This document shows positions 1 through 4,656 of a stretch of DNA of 5,981 nt, piece by piece. Position numbers and translations under genes: made by a program. Every line of letters begins with the position of its first letter. Within the stretch, counting starts at the first letter, position 1. The notes below the pieces were generated by a model. It saw only the letters and a list, made by a program, of their open reading frames with translations. It was not told the origin of the DNA and searched no databases. The DNA is from Brevundimonas sp. UBA5866 (GTDB lineage: Bacteria > Pseudomonadota > Alphaproteobacteria > Caulobacterales > Caulobacteraceae), in assembly GCF_002432125.1 (NCBI RefSeq), contig NZ_DJFS01000021.1, positions 1 through 5,981 on the forward strand. The letters run 5' to 3'.

Positions 1-103
1 GATCTCGCTGGACGGTAAGGGCGAAACCGCCCTGGCCAAGCCGACCGCCGATGGCGTTCGCGAGCCGCTGAACCGTCGCGCGACCATCGACATCAACTTC
101 TAA
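1..103 (+). CDS. OmpA-family outer membrane protein, C-terminal end (5' truncated)
   Basis: The frame is open from base 2 to the TAA at 101-103 and encodes 33 visible residues ending in PLNRRATIDINF. The pattern N-R-R-(A/V)-x-I-x-I near the very C terminus is typical of OmpA/MotB-like peptidoglycan-binding domains, where it forms the last strand after the conserved NRR. The product is therefore probably an outer-membrane or periplasmic protein anchored to peptidoglycan. The start, signal peptide and most of the domain lie outside the window, so I cannot tell a beta-barrel porin-like OmpA from a lipoprotein. The C-terminal Phe is the usual last residue of many outer-membrane proteins, although here it follows the periplasmic domain. 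The gene is followed by two hairpins, the second a strong terminator, so it is transcriptionally separate from ugd. Confidence 0.75.
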   Translation, partial: ISLDGKGETALAKPTADGVREPLNRRATIDINF

Positions 104-110
104 TCTGGAG

Positions 111-134
111 GGAAGGGGACTTCGGTCTCCTTCC
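111..134 (+). other. UUCG-capped hairpin after the OmpA-like gene
   Basis: Arms 111-120 (GGAAGGGGAC) and 125-134 (GTCTCCTTCC) pair over 10 bp with one G-U wobble, closed by a C(UUCG)G tetraloop. It starts 7 bases after the stop codon. No T-run follows, so on its own it is a poor intrinsic terminator. It could act as a 3'-end stabiliser or as the first half of a tandem terminator with the hairpin at 163-190. Confidence 0.7.
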
Positions 135-162
135 CGACAGTTTCGAAGTGTCGAAAGATTGA

Positions 163-201
163 GGACGATTGACCTAAAGGTCAGTCGTCCTTTTTGTTTT
201 T
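163..201 (+). terminator. Intrinsic terminator downstream of the OmpA-like gene
   Basis: Arms 163-174 (GGACGATTGACC) and 179-190 (GGTCAGTCGTCC) form a 12-bp stem with one G-U wobble and a TAAA loop. An 11-base T-rich tract (five T, G, five T) follows at once. This is a textbook Rho-independent terminator on the plus strand. It separates the OmpA-like gene from ugd. Confidence 0.93.
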
Positions 202-256
202 GTCGTACAACCGTGCGATGCGCTGGCGTCCAAGAGGCTCAGCCGCTATTCCAGTT

Positions 257-261
257 GAGTC
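257..261. promoter_or_regulatory. GANTC site upstream of ugd
   Basis: GAGTC lies 24 bases before the ugd start codon. In many alphaproteobacteria GANTC is the target of the cell-cycle methylase CcrM, and sites in promoters can be methylation-sensitive. The motif is short and recurs several times in the window, so any regulatory role is inference. I could not recognise a convincing -35/-10 pair in the 202-284 gap. Confidence 0.2.
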
Positions 262-284
262 TGCAGTGAATAAGGGAACCGCTT

Positions 285-1598
285 ATGCGCGTCGCCATGA
301 TCGGCACTGGTTACGTCGGCCTCGTTTCGGGTGCCTGTTTTGCAGACTTCGGTCACGTCGTGACCTGTGTCGACAAAGACGAGCTGAAGATCGAACGGCT
401 TCGGCAGAACATCATTCCGATATTCGAGCCGGGCCTTGATGATCTTGTGGCCACCAATGCGCGCGATGGCCGCCTGAAGTTCGCCGTCGATGGTGCCCAG
501 GCCATCCGCGAAGCCGATGCCGTCTTTATTGCTGTCGGTACCCCGTCTCGTCGCGGTGATGGCCATGCGGACCTGTCATACGTCTATGCCGCGGCCGAAG
601 AGATCGCCGGTCTTATCGAGGGCTTTACGGTCATCGTCACCAAATCCACCGTGCCGGTGGGCACGGGCGACGAAATCGAGCGTATCATTCGCGAGCGCCG
701 CCCCGATGCTGACTTTGCCGTAGTCTCCAACCCGGAATTCCTGCGTGAGGGCGCGGCGATTGACGACTTCAAGCGACCCGACCGCGTCGTTGTGGGCACC
801 GACAGTGAACGCGCGCGTCTGGTTATGGCTGAACTTTATCGTCCCCTGAACCTGAACGAGACGCCTATCCTTTTCACCGGCCGCCGCACGTCCGAGTTGA
901 TCAAATATGCGGCCAATGCCTTCCTCGCCATGAAGATCACCTTCATCAACGAGATGGCCGATCTGTGCGAGACGCTGGGCGCGGATGTGCAGCAGGTCGC
1001 CCGTGGTATCGGTCTGGACAACCGTATCGGCTCCAGATTCCTTCATGCCGGTCCCGGTTACGGGGGGTCGTGCTTCCCGAAGGATACGCTGGCCCTGGTC
1101 CGCACGGCGACCGACGCCGGATCGCCGGTGCGCTTGATCGAGACGACCGTTGCGGTGAACGATGCCCGAAAGAAGGCGATGGCCAACCGGGTGGCCGATG
1201 CGCTGGGCGGCAGTGTTGCGGGCAAGACGGTGGGTGTTCTTGGCCTGACGTTCAAACCCAACACCGATGACATGCGCGATGCGCCCTCGCTGGATATCGT
1301 CCCCGAGCTTTTGAAGGGGGGCGCTACCGTCAAGGCCTTCGACCCGGAGGGTATGAAGGAGGCGGCCACCCTTCTGCCCGATATCCAATACTGCGACGGC
1401 CCCTATGACGCCGTCGCCGGTGCGGATGTGGTGCTTATCCTGACTGAGTGGGACCAGTTCCGAGCCCTGGATCTGGATCGGGTGAAGCTGCTGATGAATG
1501 CGCCGGTCATGGTTGATCTGCGAAACATCTATTCCGCACCGGATATGAAGGTGCGCGGCTTCAGCTACTCGTCCATCGGGCGTCCATCCGAAAGTTGA
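285..1598 (+). CDS. ugd: UDP-glucose 6-dehydrogenase
   Basis: This 437-residue cytoplasmic enzyme oxidises UDP-glucose to UDP-glucuronate with two NAD+. The product feeds capsule, exopolysaccharide or lipid A/LPS sugar synthesis. The length is normal for the bacterial family. The N-terminal Rossmann fold starts with GTGYVG (residues 7-12), with an acidic residue (D30) at the end of strand 2 that favours NAD+. NPEFLREG is at 149-156. The central-domain signature ELIKYAANAFLAMKITFINE carries conserved K207 and N211. The catalytic cysteine is C263 in GYGGSCFPKD, with D267. The C-terminal UDP-sugar-binding domain contains GLTFKPNTDDMRDAPS and ends near 425. The ATG at 285 sits 7 bases after TAAGGGA, an acceptable ribosome binding site, and places the Rossmann motif at the usual distance from the start. 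The gene stands alone between terminators, so it is probably monocistronic. No sugar-polymer genes adjoin it, and the polymer it serves cannot be read from here. Confidence 0.96.
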   Translation: MRVAMIGTGYVGLVSGACFADFGHVVTCVDKDELKIERLRQNIIPIFEPGLDDLVATNARDGRLKFAVDGAQAIREADAVFIAVGTPSRRGDGHADLSYVYAAAEEIAGLIEGFTVIVTKSTVPVGTGDEIERIIRERRPDADFAVVSNPEFLREGAAIDDFKRPDRVVVGTDSERARLVMAELYRPLNLNETPILFTGRRTSELIKYAANAFLAMKITFINEMADLCETLGADVQQVARGIGLDNRIGSRFLHAGPGYGGSCFPKDTLALVRTATDAGSPVRLIETTVAVNDARKKAMANRVADALGGSVAGKTVGVLGLTFKPNTDDMRDAPSLDIVPELLKGGATVKAFDPEGMKEAATLLPDIQYCDGPYDAVAGADVVLILTEWDQFRALDLDRVKLLMNAPVMVDLRNIYSAPDMKVRGFSYSSIGRPSES

Positions 1599-1604
1599 AC
1601 AAAG

Positions 1605-1634
1605 AAAAAGGGCGGTCCCTGACGGGCCGCCCTT
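1605..1634. terminator. Bidirectional terminator between ugd and the lipoprotein gene
   Basis: Arms 1608-1618 and 1624-1634 form an 11-bp GC-rich stem (core GGGCGG/CCGCCC) with one G-U wobble and a 5-base loop. Read on the minus strand, the stem runs into TTTTT then CTTTG, which makes a good terminator for the lipoprotein gene ending at 1659. On the plus strand the trailing T-tract is short and broken, so termination of ugd may be less efficient. The stem begins 9 bases after the ugd stop. Confidence 0.85.
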
Positions 1635-1658
1635 AGTCATTTCAAATCCGTGAACCGA

Positions 1659-2333
1659 TCAGCCGGTGAACGGGCGGATCACGATCTCCACGCGACGGTT
1701 CTGGGCCTTGCCTTCCGCAGTGGCGTTGGATGCAACCGGGTTGCGGGCGCTGTTGCCGGCCACGAACATACGTTCACGGATCACGCCGCGGTTGATCAGA
1801 TAGTTGGCAACCGACAGGGCGCGGTTTTCCGAAAGCGGCTGGTTGATGTGATCGCCACCCGAAGAATCGGTATGGCCCACAATGTCCACAACCGAACGGT
1901 CGTACTCGTTCAGCACGCGGGCCACGTCATCGAGCACCGGCAGGAAGCGAGAATCGATGCTGGACTGGTTGGTGGCAAAGGTCACATCCGACGGCATGCG
2001 CAGGACCAGATTGTCACCCTGACGGGCGACGCCCACACCGGTACCGGACAGTTCGGCTTCCAGAGCGCGCTGCTGGCGGTCCATGTACTGGCCCACGCCT
2101 GCACCGGCCAGAGCGCCGATGCCCGCACCGATGAGCGCGTTCTTACGGCCCTGCTCGGAGTTGTTGGTGTTGGTCAGGTAGCCCAGAACAGCGCCGCCCA
2201 GAGCGCCTGCAATAGCGCCTGTGCCGGTGTTGTTGCGGCGCGGGGCCGAGCTGTACGGGTCAGTGGTGGTGCATGCAGCCGCGCCGAGCATGGCGGCGAT
2301 GCTGACGCCGATAACGGCAATCTTGGTGCGCAT
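1659..2333 (-). CDS. OmpA-domain lipoprotein with glycine zipper (YiaD/Pal-like)
   Basis: This 224-residue envelope protein probably ties the outer membrane to peptidoglycan. It starts with a lipoprotein signal: basic MRTK, a hydrophobic stretch, then GAAAC with the lipidated cysteine at C21. The -3 position is Ala rather than the more usual Leu. Residue +2 is Thr, not Asp, so outer-membrane sorting is expected. Residues 37-81 are a double glycine-zipper segment (GTGAIAGALGGAVLGYL and GAGIGALAGAGVGQYM), seen in YiaD-type proteins and likely membrane-associated. Residues about 108-221 are an OmpA domain with GHTDSSG (153-159), LSENRA (167-172) and NRRVEI (212-217). D156 and R171 match the residues that bind diaminopimelate in this family. 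ATG at 2331-2333 follows AAGGGGA on the minus strand at good spacing. The gene has its own terminator and is transcribed away from the heat-shock unit. A precise name such as yiaD is not justified. Confidence 0.9.
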   Translation of the reverse strand: MRTKIAVIGVSIAAMLGAAACTTTDPYSSAPRRNNTGTGAIAGALGGAVLGYLTNTNNSEQGRKNALIGAGIGALAGAGVGQYMDRQQRALEAELSGTGVGVARQGDNLVLRMPSDVTFATNQSSIDSRFLPVLDDVARVLNEYDRSVVDIVGHTDSSGGDHINQPLSENRALSVANYLINRGVIRERMFVAGNSARNPVASNATAEGKAQNRRVEIVIRPFTG

Positions 2334-2356
2334 GGTGTTCAGTCCCCTTGCAAGAA

Positions 2357-2376
2357 TTAGACGTTCAACGTCCTAA
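2357..2376. promoter_or_regulatory. Inverted repeat upstream of the OmpA-domain lipoprotein gene
   Basis: TTAG-ACGTT (2357-2365) is matched across a single central C by AACGT-C-CTAA (2367-2376), a nearly perfect 20-bp dyad whose core GACGTTCAACGTC is exact. It lies 24 bases before the lipoprotein start codon, just upstream of its ribosome binding site. It could be a DNA operator for a dimeric repressor or, if transcribed, a leader hairpin (stem ACGT/ACGT extended by TTAG/CTAA, 3-base loop). I recognise no specific regulator for it. Confidence 0.5.
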
Positions 2377-2456
2377 CAACGGATTTCAGCTTTGCGGGTT
2401 GCCGCCTGTACGGAGAATGAACGGCCTGCGACTTCGGCAACTGAATATGTGACTTA

Positions 2457-2486
2457 TTGAAAAGCGGCTCACCATTCCCACCTATA
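2457..2486 (+). promoter_or_regulatory. Candidate promoter of the hsp20-DUF1150 unit
   Basis: TTGAAA (2457-2462) resembles a -35 box and CCTATA (2481-2486) a -10 box, with an 18-base spacer. Initiation would then fall near 2492-2494 and give a leader of about 67-70 bases, right for a ROSE-type thermometer. The TTGAAA plus the C-rich CCCACCTAT stretch 14 bases later also resembles a sigma-32 heat-shock promoter, so the sigma factor is open. It is the best pair I can see in the gap, but it rests on short matches only. Confidence 0.4.
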
Positions 2487-2494
2487 GGGGATGG
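2472..2494. repeat. Inverted repeat overlapping the candidate -10 box
   Basis: CCATTCCC (2472-2479) and GGGGATGG (2487-2494) are complementary over 8 bp with one G-U wobble, around the loop ACCTATA. The loop contains the candidate -10 element. If transcription starts farther upstream, this would be the first hairpin of the hsp20 leader. If it starts near 2493, it is a DNA-level dyad placed where a repressor could block the promoter. Confidence 0.5.
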
Positions 2495-2497
2495 CGC

Positions 2498-2560
2498 ACC
2501 GGGGCCTGTTGGCACGGTCCGTTGAAAGGTTGCTGGTTCCAGGACCTCAGGAGTTAAGAC
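2498..2560 (+). promoter_or_regulatory. ROSE-like RNA thermometer in the hsp20 leader
   Basis: Two hairpins precede the start codon. The first is ACCG (2498-2501) plus GCC (2504-2506), pairing with GGC (2511-2513) plus CGGT (2515-2518). The second carries the ROSE hallmark: UUGCU (2530-2534) faces the Shine-Dalgarno AGGAG (2549-2553). It pairs as U-G, U-A, G opposite G, C-G and U-A, and is capped by an inner stem GGUU/GACC (2535-2538 with 2543-2546) and loop CCAG. The U(U/C)GCU motif with a G-G opposition is what defines ROSE elements upstream of alphaproteobacterial small heat-shock genes. Known behaviour: the weak stem hides the ribosome binding site at growth temperature and melts on heat shock. 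The fold was drawn by hand; no free energy was computed. Confidence 0.8.
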
Positions 2561-2977
2561 ATGAGCCGATCCCATTCCCTGATAGATGCCCCATTCCTGT
2601 TGGGTTTTGATCAGACACGGGCCTTGATCGACCGCGCCCAGCGGGCCGCAGCAGATTCCTATCCGCCGTATAATGTGGAGCGGATCGGCGACGAGGTGCG
2701 CATTACGCTGGCTGTGGCCGGTTTCACGCCCGATGAGCTGAACGTTACCGTCGAGGGACGTCAGTTGACCCTTACAGGCAAGCGTGACGAGGCGGGCCGC
2801 CCGGAAGGCCAGTACCTGCACCGGGGCATCGCGTCGCGCGGCTTCGTGCGCACCTTTGTTCTGGCCGACGGACTGGAAGTGAAAGGATCGCGACTGCAGC
2901 ACGGCCTGCTGCACGTGGACCTGTTCCAGCCCGATCAACAGAAAGCCACACGCAACATCCCGATTTCCACGGAGTGA
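2561..2977 (+). CDS. Small heat-shock protein, Hsp20/IbpA family
   Basis: This 138-residue protein should be an ATP-independent holdase chaperone that forms oligomers and holds unfolding proteins for DnaK/ClpB. After a short N-terminal arm (MSRSHSLIDAPFLLGFDQTRALIDRA), typical of IbpA-like class A proteins, the alpha-crystallin domain runs from about residue 37 (PPYNVERIGDEVRITLAVAGF) to about 125. The late-strand motif appears as LQHGLLHVDL. The C-terminal I-x-I anchor is IPI at 133-135, used to dock between dimers. The length is slightly below E. coli IbpA. ATG at 2561 is 7 bases after AGGAG, the site masked in the ROSE-like leader, which fixes this start and implies heat control of translation. 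It is followed by a DUF1150 gene 81 bases downstream on the same strand. The name ibpA would fit by similarity but is not certain among several Hsp20 paralogues usual in alphaproteobacteria. Confidence 0.94.
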   Translation: MSRSHSLIDAPFLLGFDQTRALIDRAQRAAADSYPPYNVERIGDEVRITLAVAGFTPDELNVTVEGRQLTLTGKRDEAGRPEGQYLHRGIASRGFVRTFVLADGLEVKGSRLQHGLLHVDLFQPDQQKATRNIPISTE

Positions 2978-2995
2978 TCGGATTCGTTCCACAGG

Positions 2996-3031
2996 GACGG
3001 CATACGCAGCCGAACCGCTCGCGTATCCGTC
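2996..3031 (+). other. Bulged intercistronic hairpin between hsp20 and the DUF1150 gene
   Basis: GACGG-ATACGC-AGC (2996-3010, with C3001 bulged) pairs with GCT-GCGTAT-CCGTC (3017-3031, with C3020 bulged). This gives a 14-bp stem with two single-base bulges and a CGAACC loop. No T-run follows, so it is not a standard terminator. It may stabilise the upstream hsp20 message or mark a processing or partial attenuation site between the two genes. Confidence 0.6.
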
Positions 3032-3033
3032 AG

Positions 3034-3050
3034 CCTTAGCTTTAAGGAGG
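3034..3050 (+). promoter_or_regulatory. Ribosome binding site of the DUF1150 gene, partly in a small hairpin
   Basis: The strong Shine-Dalgarno AAGGAGG (3044-3050) lies 8 bases before the ATG at 3059. Just upstream, CCTTA (3034-3038) can pair with TAAGG (3043-3047) across a GCTT loop and so cover the first half of the site. The stem is only 5 bp and A/U-rich at its closing end, so it would be marginal in stability. The ribosome binding site is certain; the masking role is inference. Confidence 0.5.
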
Positions 3051-3058
3051 CGTTCCGC

Positions 3059-3304
3059 ATGATGCCTGTGATGACCAAACAGGACTTTACCGCATTGGGT
3101 GCGCCCGATCTGGTCTATGTCCGCGAGATTCTGGCCAAGGATATCCTGAACGATATCGAGGACATCGATGTCGAGCTCGCACCGGATCAGGTCCTTTATG
3201 CGCTGCACGGTGCCGACGGCGAGCGTCTGGCGGTTATGCTGGACCGTGAAACCGCCTTTGCCGCCGCACAGGCCAATGACATGGCCCCTGTCTCGGTACA
3301 TTGA
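3059..3304 (+). CDS. DUF1150 family protein
   Basis: An 81-residue acidic protein of unknown biochemical function. The sequence (FTALGAPDLVYVREI near the start, YALHGADGERLAVMLDRETAFAAAQAND in the middle, PVSVH at the end) matches my recollection of the DUF1150 family of small alphaproteobacterial proteins, which are commonly encoded next to Hsp20 genes. There is no signal peptide, membrane segment, cysteine or obvious catalytic motif, so it is probably a cytosolic single-domain protein. ATG at 3059 is chosen because AGGAGG ends 8 bases upstream; a second ATG follows directly at 3062. It lies 81 bases after hsp20 with no terminator between, so co-transcription and a role in the heat response are likely, perhaps as a partner or modulator of the chaperone. 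That role is inference from position only. Confidence 0.88.
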   Translation: MMPVMTKQDFTALGAPDLVYVREILAKDILNDIEDIDVELAPDQVLYALHGADGERLAVMLDRETAFAAAQANDMAPVSVH

Positions 3305-3308
3305 CCGC

Positions 3309-3339
3309 AAAAAAAACGGGGCCCGCAAGGGCCCCGTTT
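3309..3339. terminator. Bidirectional terminator between the DUF1150 gene and ptsN
   Basis: AAACGGGGCCC (3314-3324) and GGGCCCCGTTT (3329-3339) form a perfect 11-bp stem capped by a GCAA (GNRA) tetraloop. On the plus strand, 9 bases after the DUF1150 stop, it is followed only by the short TTT and CG. On the minus strand it is followed by eight T (complement of the A-run 3309-3316), a strong terminator for the rpoN-hpf-ptsN cluster. Confidence 0.92.
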
Positions 3340-3364
3340 CGTAATCAGTACTTACTTGCGGCTG

Positions 3365-3829
3365 TTACGCAGCCGCAGCGCTGCCCGTCTGTACGAACAG
3401 GGCCTGTACCCCGTCCACGGTCTGGGCCTGGCGCAGGCGCTCGCGCAGTTCAGGCGAACGCATGGCGCGCGAAACCACAGCCAGAGCGCGCAGATGCTCT
3501 GCCCCCGCCGACGGCGGAGCGAACAGAGCGAACAAAAGATCGACAGGACGATCGTCCAGCGACTCATAGGCCACAGGCGCTTCCAGGCGCACAAAGGCAC
3601 CACAGACGCGATCAAGGCCCTCTACACGGGCGTGGGGCACGGCAACGCCATAGCCCAGCCCGGTAGATCCCAGAGCTTCACGCTCCAGCAGGGCTTCCAG
3701 CACCTTGGCAGAGTCGAGGTTGAAGGCGTTGGCCGCTACGTCGGCCACGACCCCAAGCGCCTGGCGCTTGGAAGACACAGCCCCGCGCAGGACCACGCCG
3801 TCAGGTGACAGCAAATCTGCGATATCCAT
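3365..3829 (-). CDS. ptsN: PTS IIA-like nitrogen regulatory protein (EIIA-Ntr)
   Basis: EIIA-Ntr is the last phosphoryl carrier of the nitrogen-related PTS (PtsP to NPr to PtsN). It does not import sugar but regulates targets such as potassium transport and sensor kinases by its phosphorylation state. The 154 residues from ATG 3827-3829 begin MDIADLLSPDGVVL and match the usual family length and N terminus. The signature REALGSTGLGYGVAVPHARV holds the phospho-accepting histidine, H66. PVDLLFALFAPPSAGAEHLRAL follows, as in the PTS EIIA type-2 domain. The frame stays open to a GTG at 3887-3889 and would add 20 residues, but there is no ribosome binding site there and family members lack such an extension. 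The ATG itself has only a weak CGGA-type site. It is the last gene of the rpoN-hpf-ptsN cluster, 102 bp after hpf; no NPr gene is within the window. Confidence 0.93.
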   Translation of the reverse strand: MDIADLLSPDGVVLRGAVSSKRQALGVVADVAANAFNLDSAKVLEALLEREALGSTGLGYGVAVPHARVEGLDRVCGAFVRLEAPVAYESLDDRPVDLLFALFAPPSAGAEHLRALAVVSRAMRSPELRERLRQAQTVDGVQALFVQTGSAAAA

Positions 3830-3867
3830 CTCGGTTCCGATCAACGGCCCATAGAGAACAGGGCGCT

Positions 3868-3880
3868 GCCTTTTAAAGGC
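3868..3880. repeat. Short palindrome upstream of ptsN
   Basis: GCCTTT and AAAGGC form an exact 13-base palindrome around a central T, 38 bases before the chosen ptsN start. It lies in the hpf-ptsN gap. It may be a protein-binding site or a weak hairpin in the polycistronic message; no regulator is recognised. Confidence 0.35.
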
Positions 3881-3911
3881 TTTGCCCACATTACAAAAGA
3901 CACCACGACAT

Positions 3912-3930
3912 ATTCCCTGAAAAAGGGAAT
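3912..3930 (-). other. Hairpin just after the hpf stop codon
   Basis: On the minus strand ATTCCC and GGGAAT (3930-3925 and 3917-3912) form a 6-bp stem around the loop TTTTTCA, beginning 1 base after the hpf stop codon. No T-run follows the right arm, so it is not a canonical terminator. It may be a stability or processing element that separates hpf from ptsN expression. Confidence 0.4.
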
Positions 3931-3931
3931 T

Positions 3932-4579
3932 TTATGCCTTGCGCGCCGTTCTTTCAGGATCGATCCAGCCGACATTCCCGTCAGGACGACGGTAAACAAC
4001 AGCCAGACCGCCATGAGCGGCATTGCGGAACACCACGACCGGATAGCCGGTCATGTCCAATTCCGCCACGGCACGGCCTACGGTGAGGGTACGGATTTCG
4101 GCTTCGGTCTCGGCAATGACCATGCCCACGGGGGGCGGTTCATTGGCGTTGGCGACATCGCCGAACTCGGACTCATCCTCAACCTTGTCCGGGTTTTTGA
4201 AGATCGTCAGCTGCGCGACCTCGCGGGCGGCATCCTCTGTCTTCTCGGGCGACAGGCCTTTGGGGCCTGCATAGTGGTCTTTCAGGCGGCGCTTGTAGCG
4301 ACGGACACGTTTCTCAAGCTTGTCGAGGCTGTCGGAGAAGGCCGCGTGGGCATCTCCACCGAAACCTGTCGTGACGAGCGGTTGGCCAGAAGCGAGACGT
4401 ACCCAACAATCTACGCGGAAGCCGTAGCCGTCCTTGGAAACTACGACTTCGGCATCCTGGGCGCCGCGAGCAAAATACTTGCCGACTCCATTCTCAAGTT
4501 CCTCCGAGATGCGCGAGCCTAGCGCTTCGCCAACATCCACTTGCTTGCCGGTTACCTGAACTTGCATAGCCATGAACAT
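3932..4579 (-). CDS. hpf: Ribosome hibernation-promoting factor, long form
   Basis: A 215-residue cytosolic protein that binds the 30S subunit at the mRNA/tRNA channel and promotes 100S ribosome dimers in stationary phase or stress. The N-terminal ribosome-binding domain spans about residues 5-105 (MQVQVTGKQVDVGEAL to the basic helix LDKLEKRVRRYKRRLKDH). A variable acidic linker (about 106-160) follows. The C-terminal dimerisation domain is about 165-211, with VGRAVAELDMTGYPVVVFRNA and LAVVYRRPDGNVGWIDPE. Two domains make this the long HPF, which dimerises ribosomes without RMF. The start is taken at ATG 4577-4579 because GGAAGAG lies 9 bases upstream. In-frame ATGs at 4571-4573 and 4565-4567 are alternatives; the last best matches the usual MQVQV start but has no ribosome binding site. 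A GTG at 4616-4618 would add 13 residues. It lies 77 bp after rpoN on the same strand. Confidence 0.94.
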   Translation of the reverse strand: MFMAMQVQVTGKQVDVGEALGSRISEELENGVGKYFARGAQDAEVVVSKDGYGFRVDCWVRLASGQPLVTTGFGGDAHAAFSDSLDKLEKRVRRYKRRLKDHYAGPKGLSPEKTEDAAREVAQLTIFKNPDKVEDESEFGDVANANEPPPVGMVIAETEAEIRTLTVGRAVAELDMTGYPVVVFRNAAHGGLAVVYRRPDGNVGWIDPERTARKA

Positions 4580-4656
4580 AGAACGCGGCTCTTCCGACTT
4601 GGTGTCAACGCCGATCACCGAAATGTGGTGAGTTTTAACCTTGGCAGTAAGGGGTT

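Noticed and set aside
576..1640. Long minus-strand open frame (354 codons) opposite ugd.
   Set aside because: It lies antisense to a gene with full catalytic motifs, and its predicted protein has no recognisable domain. GC-rich codon bias makes such shadow frames common.
1650..2360. Plus-strand open frame of 236 codons opposite the lipoprotein gene.
   Set aside because: The minus strand encodes a lipobox, a glycine zipper and a full OmpA domain with its own ribosome site and terminator, so the plus frame is a shadow.
2357..3328. Long minus-strand open frame (323 codons) opposite hsp20 and the DUF1150 gene.
   Set aside because: It covers two well-supported plus-strand genes and the ROSE-like leader, and its translation shows no known fold. 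It is a shadow of the high-GC third-position pattern.
3830..3889. GTG-started N-terminal extension of ptsN (20 extra residues).
   Set aside because: No ribosome binding site precedes the GTG, the extension overlaps a palindrome, and the shorter product of 154 residues matches the family length and usual start.
4584..4606. TTGACA on the minus strand before hpf as a -35 box for an internal promoter.
   Set aside because: No acceptable -10 box lies 16-18 bases downstream, and that region holds the hpf ribosome site and start.
4640..4656. Possible sigma-54 (-24/-12) site between rpoN and hpf, suggested by TTGGCAG.
   Set aside because: The downstream TTGC half is missing at the required spacing and the motif is on the wrong strand for hpf.
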